Source: Chloroflexota bacterium (GTDB lineage: Bacteria > Chloroflexota > Anaerolineae > 4572-78). From it: 38,622 nt of DNA. Shown here one piece after another: positions 18,165 through 27,898 of this stretch. The stretch is taken from assembly GCA_011192195.1 (NCBI GenBank), contig DUEH01000004.1:1-38622 (forward strand), read 5' to 3'. How positions within the stretch are numbered: the first letter of the stretch is position 1; every line of letters begins with the position of its first letter. Position numbers and translations under genes: made by a program. The notes beneath the pieces were generated by a model. The model made no database searches. It worked only from the letters and a program-made list of their open reading frames with translations, and was not told where the DNA came from.

Positions 18165-19150
18165 TGACAGTACAGATGACGCATTGGGAAAGAGTACAGG
18201 CCGCATTGAAAGGGGAAGAAGTTGATCGCCCCCCCGTTAGCTTGTGGCGGCACTGGCCTGTTGAGGACGAAACCCCGCAGGGATTGGCTGCGGCCAGCCT
18301 GCGCTGGCAGCAAAGCTACGATTTTGATCTGGTCAAGCTCATGCCAACAGGCACCTACGGCATCGAAGATTGGGGAGCCGAAACCATTTATAAAGCAAAC
18401 CCGAACGGCACGCGCACCATCGTTAAATTTGGCGTGACCGAAGCGGAGCAATGGCCCCAACTAAAACAACTTAAAGTGACTGAAGATTATCTGGGCAAGC
18501 AGATCACCGCGCTGCGATTGGTGGCTGAAGAACTTCAGAACAGCGTACCTATTCTGCAAACGGTCTTCAGCCCGCTGACCACGGCCCGCAAATTGGCCGG
18601 CGATCGCGTATTCAGCGACCTGCGGCTTCACCCCGAACGCTTCAAAGCGGGTTTGCAGATCATCGCTGAAACGACAGCGCGTTTCGCTCTGGAATCGATT
18701 CGAGCCGGCGCGCACGGGCTATTCTTTGCCACGCAAAACGCCTCCTGTCGGCTGTTGAATGAAGCGGAATACCGTGACTTCGGCGAATTTTTCGACCTGA
18801 TCGTGTTGAACGCCGTCCAATCAGAGGCGCAATTCAGTATGGCTCACGTTCACGGCGAAGACATTATGTTTGACCTGATGGCCGGGTATCCGGTTCAGGC
18901 GATGAACTGGCACGATCAGATTACCTGGCCCTCTCTCAATCAGGCGCGTGAGCGCTTCTCCGGTCTACTGGTAGGAGGCGTCAACGAGTGGCATACTTTG
19001 TTAAATGGGCCGGTGGAGGCAATTCAGGCCGAAGTTAAAGAGGCTATTTCCCAAACCGGCGGACGCGGATTTATGGTGGGGCCGGGATGCGTTCTTCCCA
19101 TCAACATCCCGGACGAATATATTCGGGCAGCCAGAGAGGCTGTGGAATGA
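18164..19150 (+). CDS. uroporphyrinogen decarboxylase family protein
   Basis: MTHWERVQAALKGEEVDRPPVSLWRHWP...ISQTGGRGFMVGPGCVLPINIPDEYIRAAREAV. Confidence 0.85.
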   Translation: MTVQMTHWERVQAALKGEEVDRPPVSLWRHWPVEDETPQGLAAASLRWQQSYDFDLVKLMPTGTYGIEDWGAETIYKANPNGTRTIVKFGVTEAEQWPQLKQLKVTEDYLGKQITALRLVAEELQNSVPILQTVFSPLTTARKLAGDRVFSDLRLHPERFKAGLQIIAETTARFALESIRAGAHGLFFATQNASCRLLNEAEYRDFGEFFDLIVLNAVQSEAQFSMAHVHGEDIMFDLMAGYPVQAMNWHDQITWPSLNQARERFSGLLVGGVNEWHTLLNGPVEAIQAEVKEAISQTGGRGFMVGPGCVLPINIPDEYIRAAREAVE

Positions 19151-19159
19151 TAGCCGTAA

Positions 19160-19200
19160 CCCTCCCTGGTTCCCATGCTCTGCGTGAGAACCAGGGAGGG
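19160..19200. repeat. Hairpin CCCTCCCTGGTTC-CCATGCTCTGCGTGA-GAACCAGGGAGGG
   Basis: 13 bp perfect arms; core resembles 34555-34601. Confidence 0.9.
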
Positions 19201-19302
19201 GAATGTAGAAAGGAGGTGCAGCCGCGAGAATAAACGTAGTCAGGAGATTGGCCATTAGTTATTGGAGATTTTTGACCAACTAAGTATGAGGAGGAAAAAG
19301 AA

Positions 19303-21021
19303 ATGCGTACGAAGCTATTGTTTGTTGCAGTGTTGATTTTGGTATTCTCGATGCTCGTATCCTGCGGCGGCGCTCCCGCGGCCCCTGAAGTCATCGAAAA
19401 AACCGTTGTAGAAACCGTTATTGTCGAAAAAGAGGTCGAAAAAGTAGTTGAGAAGGAAGTCGAGGTCGAGAAGGTAGTCAAAGAGACCGTTGTTGTCGAA
19501 AAAGAAGTGGTTGTCGAAAAAGAAGTCATCGTCGAAGTTACGGCAGAGCCAGCCCAGGCGGAAAGCGAATCGACGGAACCCCAACTTGGCGGCACCCTGA
19601 ATATGTCGCTTGGGCCTGATTTTATTACTTTCCACCCCTATTTCGATGTGAGTACCGCCCAGTTCAAACCCATATTTTATGAAGCGCCCATCCGTATTGG
19701 CGATGATGGGGACTTTGAACCGTGGTTGGCCGAATCCTGGGAAGAAAGCGAAGATGGCTTATCCATTACCCTGAATTTGCGCCAGGGGATCATGTTCCAT
19801 AACGGTCGTGAAATGACCGCCGATGACGTGATTTGGTCCGTCGATCACGCCAGGAATACGGAATTTGGACATCACCTCAGCGACCGCTTCCTGCTTGCAA
19901 CCGGAGCAGAGAAGATTGACGATTACACGGTAAAGATCAATTACAGTGAAGTAGGCCCCAAGCTCGATGGTATTGCCACTATGCAGATCTTCCCTCAGGA
20001 AGCGCTCGATGATATCGAGACGGCGCCGGTTGGCACAGGCCCCTTCAAGTTTGAAGAGTGGGTGCCGGGTGATCGCTTGGTGGGCGTAAAATTTGAAGAC
20101 TATTGGCAAGAAGGGCTGCCCTACTTGGACAAAGTGGTGATCAAGCCCATTCCCGACGAGCAATCTCGGATGCTCAACCTGATGGCCGGTAGTATTGATG
20201 CCTTGAGAGGCGTTCCCCTGGCAGATAAAACCCTGCTTGAACAAGCGCCCGATATTACCGTTACCAGCAGCCCCGCCGGGTTCTTCTTCTACGCCTTCAT
20301 TATGAATATCAATGAACCCCCCTTTGATAATCCTCTGGTGCGGCAGGCGATGAATTATGCTATCGATCGGGAAAAAATCGCCCAAACAGCGTTTCATGGA
20401 GCAGAAGTTCCGGTGGTAGAACCCTATCCTGAAACATCGTGGGCCTACGTTTCAGAGTTTGCCGACTTCTACACCTATGATCCTGAGAAGGCTAAAGAAC
20501 TTCTGGCCGAGGCCGGTTATCCCGATGGTTTCAAAACATCAATGCTTATTCGCGGCCCCAGCGGCCCCTATCTGGATCAGGCTCAGGTATACCAACAAGA
20601 TTTGGCAGCGATTGGTATTGAAATGGAACTATTGCCAACTGAATTGGCTCAGTACTTTCCGGCGCTCATTGGCAGCGAGTTTGCTATAGCTTCTCACGGC
20701 ACCGGCGATGCTACCGTTGACCCCAGCGGCCTGTTTGAAGGCGCCGCCTGCTGCCGCCCCTTCCGCAACTTCTTTGGGATCACAGATAATGAAACCTGGT
20801 TCCCTGAATATAAAGAACTGATCGCAAAGGGCAGAGCTTCGCTGGACAGAGAAGAACGTAAAGCCTACTATCACGACGCGCTGGAAATTCAAATGGAGCA
20901 AGGCTGGAACATTCCCACCGCCTGGCGCCAAGAAATTTTTGCCTACAGCAACCGCGTCCACAACTTCCGCACTGATATGGGCGGTAATATCTGGCTGAAT
21001 GAAACCTGGCTGTCTCAGTAA
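19303..21021 (+). CDS. peptide-type ABC transporter substrate-binding lipoprotein
   Basis: Lipobox LVSCGG; VEK-rich linker; GGTLNMSLGPDF...LRQGIMFHNGREMTADDVIWSVDHA. Confidence 0.9.
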   Translation: MRTKLLFVAVLILVFSMLVSCGGAPAAPEVIEKTVVETVIVEKEVEKVVEKEVEVEKVVKETVVVEKEVVVEKEVIVEVTAEPAQAESESTEPQLGGTLNMSLGPDFITFHPYFDVSTAQFKPIFYEAPIRIGDDGDFEPWLAESWEESEDGLSITLNLRQGIMFHNGREMTADDVIWSVDHARNTEFGHHLSDRFLLATGAEKIDDYTVKINYSEVGPKLDGIATMQIFPQEALDDIETAPVGTGPFKFEEWVPGDRLVGVKFEDYWQEGLPYLDKVVIKPIPDEQSRMLNLMAGSIDALRGVPLADKTLLEQAPDITVTSSPAGFFFYAFIMNINEPPFDNPLVRQAMNYAIDREKIAQTAFHGAEVPVVEPYPETSWAYVSEFADFYTYDPEKAKELLAEAGYPDGFKTSMLIRGPSGPYLDQAQVYQQDLAAIGIEMELLPTELAQYFPALIGSEFAIASHGTGDATVDPSGLFEGAACCRPFRNFFGITDNETWFPEYKELIAKGRASLDREERKAYYHDALEIQMEQGWNIPTAWRQEIFAYSNRVHNFRTDMGGNIWLNETWLSQ

Positions 21022-21051
21022 GGGTATACAGTTAGCAAACAAGGTCTACTG

Positions 21052-21087
21052 GGTTGCAGGAACGTTGCATGCAACGTTCCTGCAACC
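21052..21087. repeat. 36-bp perfect loopless palindrome GGTTGCAGGAACGTTGCATGCAACGTTCCTGCAACC
   Basis: Direct reading. Confidence 0.97.
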
Positions 21088-21138
21088 TGACGATATAAAT
21101 TTGGTGGAACACTAGCTTTTCAGGAAAACGAAGCAAAA

Positions 21139-22083
21139 ATGGGTAAATACGCCATCAAACGATTGATACAAATAATTCCGGTACTGATTATTGTATCAAT
21201 CGCTGTTTTTTCAATCATTCATCTTATCCCCGGCGATCCGGCTGAGATCATGGCTGGATCAAATGCTACGGATGAGCAAGTGGCAGCCTTACGCCACCAA
21301 TATGGACTTGATAAACCCATCTGGTCTCAATATCTTATCTGGTTAGAAAACGTGGCAACCGGCAATCTGGGGTATTCATTGACCAATGGTTTCCCGGTGA
21401 ACAAGTTGCTCCTACAGCGTATCCCGGCCACGATTGAATTGGCTATTGCTGCGGCTATTATTGGAACTCTGATTGCCTTTCCGCTGGGAATTATTGCCGC
21501 GCTTAAACCCGGCAGCTTCATTGACTTTTTTAGCACCCTGTTTTCAGCCCTGTCCTTTGCCGTACCGTCATTCTGGCTGGCGATTTTGTTGATCTTGCTC
21601 TTCAGTTTGCAATTCAAGCTCCTTCCCCCCTCCGGTCGCCCCGATTTTAGCGAGGAGCCGATCGAACACCTCAAATCGCTGATTATGCCCGCCCTGACCT
21701 TGGGCATTGCAATGGCCGCTAAACTGACCCGCTATCTGCGCTCCTCGATGCTGGACGTGCTGCATCAGGATTACGTTCGCACGGCGCGCTCCAAAGGATT
21801 GAGCGAGCGCTCGGTAGTTGTTCGCCACGCCATACGCAACGCGCTGATCCCGGTGATTACAGTGTTCGGCTTGCAGATTGGCGACTTGCTAAGCGGGGCC
21901 ATCATTGTGGAGTCGATCTTCTCCTGGCCTGGCGTGGGGCGTCTCACAATACAGGCCATTAGCTGGCGAGATTATTCGATCTTGCAGGCCAGCGTGATGT
22001 TCATTGTGTTTGCTTTTCTGCTGGTCAACCTTTTGACCGATTTGACTTATGGCTTGATCAATCCCAGAATCAGGTACGAATGA
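21139..22083 (+). CDS. ABC transporter permease (DppB-like)
   Basis: MGKYAIKRLIQIIPVLIIVSIAVFSIIHLIPGDPAEIMAG; EAA-loop LDVLHQDYVRTARSKGLSERSVVVRHAIRNALIPVI. Confidence 0.93.
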   Translation: MGKYAIKRLIQIIPVLIIVSIAVFSIIHLIPGDPAEIMAGSNATDEQVAALRHQYGLDKPIWSQYLIWLENVATGNLGYSLTNGFPVNKLLLQRIPATIELAIAAAIIGTLIAFPLGIIAALKPGSFIDFFSTLFSALSFAVPSFWLAILLILLFSLQFKLLPPSGRPDFSEEPIEHLKSLIMPALTLGIAMAAKLTRYLRSSMLDVLHQDYVRTARSKGLSERSVVVRHAIRNALIPVITVFGLQIGDLLSGAIIVESIFSWPGVGRLTIQAISWRDYSILQASVMFIVFAFLLVNLLTDLTYGLINPRIRYE

Positions 22084-22108
22084 TTCCGCAACTGAACAGG
22101 AAAATCCA

Positions 22109-23023
22109 TTGATTTCGGCAACTCTAAGCCTCAACAAACAAAAAAATACTGATCTGACCCGCCCCTCTGAAAAATACGAGAGCCTGACCCGGATGGCAAT
22201 TCAAGCGTTGCTTCGTCATCGCTCAGGAATGGCGGGCTTGATAATTATTATCAGTCTGGCTGTACTGGCCTTGTTGGCCCCGGTCATAGCTCCCTATGAC
22301 CCTTTGGAAATGCGCGCCCCGGACCGTTTTCAACCTCCTTCAAGCACCTATTTTTTTGGCACCGATGAATTTGGCCGCGATATATTTAGCCGAATTTTAT
22401 ATGGTACACGCATTGCCTTTAGCGTAGGAGTCATTTCTATTGGTATTGCTACTGTGGTTGGAGTGGCAACAGGATTGGTGGCCGGTTACGCCGGAGGGAC
22501 ATTCGATACGATCATTATGCGGCTTTTTGATACCTTGCTTGCTTTTCCCGTCATATTGTTGGCTATTGTAATTTTAGCAATGCTGGGTCCCGGCTCTCTG
22601 AATGCAATACTGGCTGTCGCCATCGTCAATATTCCGGCTTTTGCCCGGTTGACCCGGGCCAACGTACTGGTTGAAAAAAATAAAGAATATGTGGAAGCTA
22701 CCCGCTCCGTGGGCGCAAAGCCGCCCCGTATAGTTTTTCGCACTATTTTCCCCAACACAGTGTCTACTATTTTGGTGCAAATTACCGTTGCTCTGGCCTC
22801 GGCGGTTCTGCTGGAATCGGCCTTGAGCTTTTTAGGCTTAGGGACGCCGCTGCCTGCCCCTTCCTGGGGTTCGATGTTGAGCGTGGGGCGTGGCTATCTG
22901 GCGTTTGCCCCGTGGTACGGCATCTTCCCCGGCTTGGCCATTACGCTGATGGTGATGGGCTTCTACTTGCTGGGCGATGGCTTGCGCGACGCGCTGGACC
23001 CGCGCCGTCAAAAGTTAATCTGA
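22109..23023 (+). CDS. ABC transporter permease (DppC-like)
   Basis: APDRFQPPSSTYFFGTDEFGRDIFSRILYGTRIAFSVGV; YVEATRSVGAKPPRIVFRTIFPN; start codon choice uncertain. Confidence 0.92.
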   Translation: MISATLSLNKQKNTDLTRPSEKYESLTRMAIQALLRHRSGMAGLIIIISLAVLALLAPVIAPYDPLEMRAPDRFQPPSSTYFFGTDEFGRDIFSRILYGTRIAFSVGVISIGIATVVGVATGLVAGYAGGTFDTIIMRLFDTLLAFPVILLAIVILAMLGPGSLNAILAVAIVNIPAFARLTRANVLVEKNKEYVEATRSVGAKPPRIVFRTIFPNTVSTILVQITVALASAVLLESALSFLGLGTPLPAPSWGSMLSVGRGYLAFAPWYGIFPGLAITLMVMGFYLLGDGLRDALDPRRQKLI

Positions 23024-23031
23024 TTTGACGC

Positions 23032-23059
23032 TTGACATCGCCAACCGATCTGCTAAAAT
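23032..23059 (+). promoter_or_regulatory. Predicted promoter TTGACA-N16-TAAAAT upstream of TA-like pair
   Basis: Direct match; GGAGG RBS follows before ATG 23081. Confidence 0.6.
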
Positions 23060-23080
23060 TTCTCTTGTAGGAGGTGCATT

Positions 23081-23407
23081 ATGACAGAAGGCGTACAAGA
23101 TCTTCAAATTCTGCTAACGCCAGAGCAGAGTCAAGCGCTGACGACTATAGCTCAAGGTAAAGACCAAACCATTTTTGAATTAGTCGAACAAATCTTTCAA
23201 GAGGCTATTGACAGAAAGCAGCCAACCCAGAGTCAGGAACTCCAACAGCAGCTTGAAGCTCTGGAACGTGTCAAGCTGCATAAAGCCAAAATGCTAACCG
23301 AACGAGGCGGCAAACCACTCAGCATCAACTTACCCGCCGTACTTCAGGAAATACGCGAAGAACGAGATGAGTACAATGTCAACAGCCTCGTCACCCATCG
23401 TCATTGA
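23081..23407 (+). CDS. putative antitoxin partner of the downstream PIN-domain protein
   Basis: Small protein (108 aa) immediately upstream of and overlapping a PIN-domain ORF; no named family recognised. Confidence 0.5.
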   Translation: MTEGVQDLQILLTPEQSQALTTIAQGKDQTIFELVEQIFQEAIDRKQPTQSQELQQQLEALERVKLHKAKMLTERGGKPLSINLPAVLQEIREERDEYNVNSLVTHRH

Positions 23408-23825
23408 TTCAAATCTGGCTGTTTGGGCCGTTTTGCCTAACGTGGCCGTAGAGTCAACAGTTGATTTGTTGGCTAATTGGCACAGGCAACGGAGACGAAT
23501 TGTCGCCCCTGATCTGTGGTTAGCTGAAGCGACATCGGTCATTCGACGTTTGGTTTTTCACAAAGTAATTTCACCTGCTCAGGGTAAAGTTGCTATTGAC
23601 GATTTGTTTTCTTTGGGCGTAGAAACTATCTTGCTAGATCAACAACTTTACCAAAACGCCTTTGAGTGGGCAGAGAAATTGCAACAATCTAAAATTTATG
23701 ACAGCCTCTATGTGGCCTTGGCCGAGCATTTACAAGCCGAATTGTGGACAGCTGACAAACGATTAGTTAATGGCGCTAAACAAGCAGGAATAAGACGGGC
23801 GCATTGGGTAGGTGAGGGTAAGTGA
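23367..23825 (+). CDS. PIN-domain (VapC-like) putative toxin
   Basis: IVIDSNLAVWAV, LAEATSVIRRL, KIYDSLYVALAEHLQAELWTADKRLV: PIN acidic residue pattern; in-frame start may be 23376. Confidence 0.78.
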   Translation: MSTMSTASSPIVIDSNLAVWAVLPNVAVESTVDLLANWHRQRRRIVAPDLWLAEATSVIRRLVFHKVISPAQGKVAIDDLFSLGVETILLDQQLYQNAFEWAEKLQQSKIYDSLYVALAEHLQAELWTADKRLVNGAKQAGIRRAHWVGEGK

Positions 23826-24775
23826 AAATACCGACACAATCCTTCACCCAATTTTCTCAAAAAATCCAGGATAACATCGCCAAAGTCGTCATTGGCAAAG
23901 CAGATGTGACAGAGATGCTGCTGGTGGCGCTGCTGGTGGAAGGCCACGTCTTACTGGAAGACGTGCCTGGCATCGGTAAAACCACCCTGGCCCGGGCGAT
24001 GTCTCGCAGCCTTGACGCCTCTTTTGCCCGCATCCAATTCACGCCCGACCTCCTCCCCAGCGACGTGACCGGCCTGAACATCTATAATCAGAAAGATCAG
24101 AATTTTGAATTTCGGTCAGGCCCGGTGATGAACCAAATTGTGCTGGCCGACGAGATCAACCGCGCCACCCCGCGCACCCAATCCAGCCTGCTGGAAGCAA
24201 TGCAAGAGGGACAGGTAACGGTTGACGGCATCACCCACCCCCTGCCGCGCCCCTTTATGGTCATCGCCACCCAAAACCCCATCGAACTGGAAGGCACCTT
24301 TCCCCTGCCGGAAGCGCAGATTGACCGTTTTTTGATGCGGCTTCAATTGGGCTACCCCAACAAGTCGGAAGAGGAAAAAATCCTGCTTAACTACCAGCGT
24401 AATGACCCGCTGAGCGCCTTGCAAAGCGTCGTCGCTGCTGCCAAGGTGCTGACCTTGCAGCAGCAGGTCAAGGAAATCCACATCAACCCTGACGTGCGCA
24501 ACTACATTTTGGAAGTAGTCCGCGCCACCAGAGACCATCCGGCGGTGAGTCTGGGCGTGTCGCCTCGCGGAACGCTGGCATTGTTCAAAGCATCGCAAGC
24601 TCTGGCCGCCTTACGCGGGAGGGAGTACGTTACCCCCGGCGACGTGCAATATCTCTGCCCGCCTATCCTCACCCATCGCCTCAACGTCAGCCCCCAAATT
24701 CGCCTGCGTGGACGCACGCCGGAACAGGTGGTGGCAGAAATTACGAAATCAGTGCCGGTGCCGGTGGTGGAATAA
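23822..24775 (+). CDS. MoxR-family AAA+ ATPase
   Basis: LLEDVPGIGKTTLARAMSRSL, FQFTPDLLPSDVTG-type motif, LADEINRATPRTQSSLLEAMQEGQVTVDG, ATQNPIELEGTFPLPEAQIDRF; GTG start. Confidence 0.93.
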   Translation: MKIPTQSFTQFSQKIQDNIAKVVIGKADVTEMLLVALLVEGHVLLEDVPGIGKTTLARAMSRSLDASFARIQFTPDLLPSDVTGLNIYNQKDQNFEFRSGPVMNQIVLADEINRATPRTQSSLLEAMQEGQVTVDGITHPLPRPFMVIATQNPIELEGTFPLPEAQIDRFLMRLQLGYPNKSEEEKILLNYQRNDPLSALQSVVAAAKVLTLQQQVKEIHINPDVRNYILEVVRATRDHPAVSLGVSPRGTLALFKASQALAALRGREYVTPGDVQYLCPPILTHRLNVSPQIRLRGRTPEQVVAEITKSVPVPVVE

Positions 24776-24808
24776 AGCAATTCAAAATGAAAAATGTAAA
24801 ATTTTGTA

Positions 24809-24968
24809 TTAAGCGCTTAAGTAACTACTCAGGCTCAGGTACGACGCACTTAATAAATTGTTTTTTGGTGCAAATAACTACCCAATATCGTCAAAATTTG
24901 CACTTGCAGGGCGCTTCGTGAAGTGCGTTGCACCTATTTTCTCTATAGCTGAGTAGTTACGCGCTTAA
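24809..24968. mobile_element. MITE-like 160-bp element with nested inverted repeats
   Basis: Outer TTAAGCGC(TTAA)GTAACTACTCAG / CTGAGTAGTTACGCGCTTAA; inner GGTACGACGCACTT / AAGTGCGTTGCACC (12/14). Confidence 0.6.
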
Positions 24969-25136
24969 CGTTGAAATTCTTGAGGGTAAAAATTCTTTAC
25001 AGATGAGACAAGGTTTTAACTCATGGACAGAAAACAATACTGACAATGATTTTTTGTTGTTTTTGTCAGTGTTTTCTTCCATCCGTGAGTCATCTTTATC
25101 GCTTGTCGGTTTGAAGCGAAGCTTCGTTAGACGGTT

Positions 25137-26471
25137 ATGAGCAATAGCCCGCAAGATTCCGCAGGTAACACTTCTTTCCCCCCTCACCCAAAACTCTTCG
25201 CCGAACTGCGCGGAGAGCGATACATTAATCTGGAAAAAGACACCCAATACAGCGATGCCTGGGTTACGCTGGCGCTTGTTGTGACCATTCTGGGGATTAT
25301 CTTCAGTAACCTTTTTTTGACCGCCGCCGCTCTGACCTTGCTGGTCATCGCCGCTATCAGCCGAAGCTGGAACGCTTTGAGTCTCTTTGGGCTGTACTAT
25401 CGCCGCCAATTTAGCGAAACCCGCGCTTTTATGGGGGAAACCATTGCCCTGACTCTGGAAGTGCGCAACCAGAAGTTTCTCCCCCTCACCTGGCTGCGCG
25501 TCAGCGATGTCTTTCCGGCGACGCTGCCGCTGCAAGAAAGCAAGGTGGACTTCAATCAGTTCAGCAATCTGGGCGAGTTTCGCAGCTTCTGGATATTGGG
25601 CGCGTTTCAGCGTATAACCCGCCATTTCACCATCGAATGTACTCACCGGGGCTACCACAGCTACGGCCCGGCCACCTTGCGCACCGGCGACGGCTTTGGC
25701 CTCTTTGGCAATCGGGCCATCCTGCCCGGTGAGCAGCGGATTATCGTTTATCCCCGCATCTACTCCGCTGCCGAACTGCGTATTCCGGCCAAAAATCCCT
25801 TTGGCGAGCGCAAAAGCGAGCGCCGCCTTTTTGAAGACCCGCTGCGCGCGCAGGGCATCCGCGAATGGCAGCCCGGCGACAGCCTCAAGCGCGTCCACTG
25901 GAAGGCCACTGCCCGTCACCGTCAACTATTGAGCCGCCTCTACGAGCCAAGCGAAGAGCCGCAGACCCTTATTTTTCTCAATGTAGCTACAATGCGTCGC
26001 CATTGGCAGGGCGTTTACCCGGAACTACTGGAACGGACCATCAGCGTGGCGGGCAGTCTGGCCGCGTTGTCGCTGGAGCAACGCACGCCTACCGGCTTGA
26101 TCGCCAACGGCGCTTTCCCCGGCAGCGACCAGCCATTGCGCCTGCTGCCGGGCCGCGGGGCAGACCAGTTGACGCGCATCCTGGAAATGTTGGCCGCCGT
26201 CAACAACTTCGCCAGCCGCCCCATCGAGGAGCATCTCTTGCGAGAAGCGCCTCGCTTGCCCTGGGGCGCAACCATCGTGGTAGTGACCGCCATCGCTCAT
26301 GATGAACTACTGCTGGCATTGGCAGACCTGCGCAAAGCCGGACGCGCGCTTGTTCTCTTCACTCTGGCCGAAGCGCCGCCCAAATCGCTGAATGAGCAAA
26401 TCGGTATTCCTGTTTATCATCTGCCGCATCTGGTGGATGATATAGTTGCGCCGAATGAGATGAAAATCTGA
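25137..26471 (+). CDS. DUF58 domain-containing protein
   Basis: FEDPLRAQGIREWQPGDSLKRVHWKATARHRQLLSRLYEPSEEPQTLIFLNV. Confidence 0.9.
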   Translation: MSNSPQDSAGNTSFPPHPKLFAELRGERYINLEKDTQYSDAWVTLALVVTILGIIFSNLFLTAAALTLLVIAAISRSWNALSLFGLYYRRQFSETRAFMGETIALTLEVRNQKFLPLTWLRVSDVFPATLPLQESKVDFNQFSNLGEFRSFWILGAFQRITRHFTIECTHRGYHSYGPATLRTGDGFGLFGNRAILPGEQRIIVYPRIYSAAELRIPAKNPFGERKSERRLFEDPLRAQGIREWQPGDSLKRVHWKATARHRQLLSRLYEPSEEPQTLIFLNVATMRRHWQGVYPELLERTISVAGSLAALSLEQRTPTGLIANGAFPGSDQPLRLLPGRGADQLTRILEMLAAVNNFASRPIEEHLLREAPRLPWGATIVVVTAIAHDELLLALADLRKAGRALVLFTLAEAPPKSLNEQIGIPVYHLPHLVDDIVAPNEMKI

Positions 26472-27898
26472 TGTTGTTGAACATCCAAAACCAACGCAGC
26501 GAAGTAATCTATTTCTGTCTGGCTGTAATGGAAATGGTCTGGGTGACGCCCTTTGTGATGCTGTTCCACCGCCCCGCGTGGCATTGGTCGCTCTGGGCGG
26601 TGTTTGGCGCGTTGAGTCTGGCTTTACTGCTGTGGATGCTCTTTTTAGACCGCCTCAACGCCCACAATCTGGATTCTCCGGCCTATGAATTGGCCGTGGT
26701 GAGCGCTATTGCCCTGTCAAGTTTGCTGCTGATCAGCTTGTGGCCGTACCAACTCAGCGTCGGCGAAGCGGGCGGCATCCCTCATCTTTTTCGCGCCCTA
26801 AGCGACATTCGGCAAGGCTTGCCGCTGGAAATCTACCTGATCCTGCTCAATCTTTTCCTCTGGCAGCGAGCCGCCAATGCCAGCAGCCGCCAGATGGGCT
26901 TTTTTGGCGTGGCCCTCAGTTTCAGGATGGGTGTTTTGTGGTTGATGGCGGGCGGCGCGCTGTTTAGCTGGATCAGCGGGCAAAACGTGTTGGGCATCTT
27001 GTGGCTTTACTTTGGCTTTGGCCTGACCGCCATCTCGCTGGCGCGGATAGAAGAGAAAGCCGCCGACGCTCACAGCAAGGGAAAATTGCTGCCGCCGCGC
27101 CGCCTTCTACAATTACTGCTCATCATCGCCGGGGTCGTGACCGCCATCGTTATTTTGTCTACCCTGTACACCCCGCAAAACTTGCAACGCCTCTTGGCTA
27201 AACTGGAACCCTTATGGGGGATTGTGCTGGCGCTGGCCTACCTGCTTTTTCAGGCTATTTTTTGGCTGCTAGGCCCTTTCTTCAACTGGCTGGAAAGCCT
27301 GCTGGCCGGCCTTTTCAGCGCCTCTGACTTTCGCTTTCCCTTGCAGGAATTTGAGCAAACTCTGACTGAAAACGCGCCCGAACAGGCCCAAAGCCTCTCT
27401 CAAGGCCTGTCTGACTGGATTTTGCTTTCGCTGCGCTGTCTGGTAATTGTTGCAGCCTTGTCCCTGGTATTAGGGCTGATTATGATTTTTTTGGACAAAT
27501 TCCGTTCGTCCAGAATTCAGAACCAGAACGAAGAAACCGGTCAGGAAAGCTTGACTTTGGGAGGCGGTACCGCGCGTCGTGGGTTGGAACAGTTGAAGGG
27601 CCTGGGGAGATTACTGCAACAATACGGCTTGAGCCGCCAACTTTTGGCCGCCATCAGCGTCGAAAATATGTACGCCAATCTGTGTCGCTTGGCCCAACGG
27701 CGAGGCTACCCGCGCCCGCCCGCCCAGACCCCGGACGACTATCTGGTTTTGTTGGCAAAAGCCTTCCCCGGTCAGGAGAAAGCGCTGGCGCGCCTTACCG
27801 CCGCCTACCAGCGCGTTCACTACGGCGACCTTCCCGTTCAGTCGGATGAACTTCGCCGCTTGCGAAGCGATTATGAGCAGGTAAGGCAGGCTAAATAA
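26471..27898 (+). CDS. multi-TM DUF4129-like C-terminal protein
   Basis: Hydrophobic N-half; C-terminal YANLCRLAQRRGYPRPPAQTPDDYLVLLAKAFPGQEKALARLTAAYQRVHYGDLP typical of DUF4129; follows MoxR-DUF58. Confidence 0.8.
   Translation: MLLNIQNQRSEVIYFCLAVMEMVWVTPFVMLFHRPAWHWSLWAVFGALSLALLLWMLFLDRLNAHNLDSPAYELAVVSAIALSSLLLISLWPYQLSVGEAGGIPHLFRALSDIRQGLPLEIYLILLNLFLWQRAANASSRQMGFFGVALSFRMGVLWLMAGGALFSWISGQNVLGILWLYFGFGLTAISLARIEEKAADAHSKGKLLPPRRLLQLLLIIAGVVTAIVILSTLYTPQNLQRLLAKLEPLWGIVLALAYLLFQAIFWLLGPFFNWLESLLAGLFSASDFRFPLQEFEQTLTENAPEQAQSLSQGLSDWILLSLRCLVIVAALSLVLGLIMIFLDKFRSSRIQNQNEETGQESLTLGGGTARRGLEQLKGLGRLLQQYGLSRQLLAAISVENMYANLCRLAQRRGYPRPPAQTPDDYLVLLAKAFPGQEKALARLTAAYQRVHYGDLPVQSDELRRLRSDYEQVRQAK

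Noticed and set aside
19315-19635. Minus-strand ORF rich in FDNHFFFDNN
   Set aside because: Reverse translation of the VEK linker repeat; not a plausible protein.
24957-25925. 322-aa minus-strand ORF
   Set aside because: Lies antisense to the well-supported DUF58 CDS and the nested repeat; low-complexity composition with no recognisable motifs.
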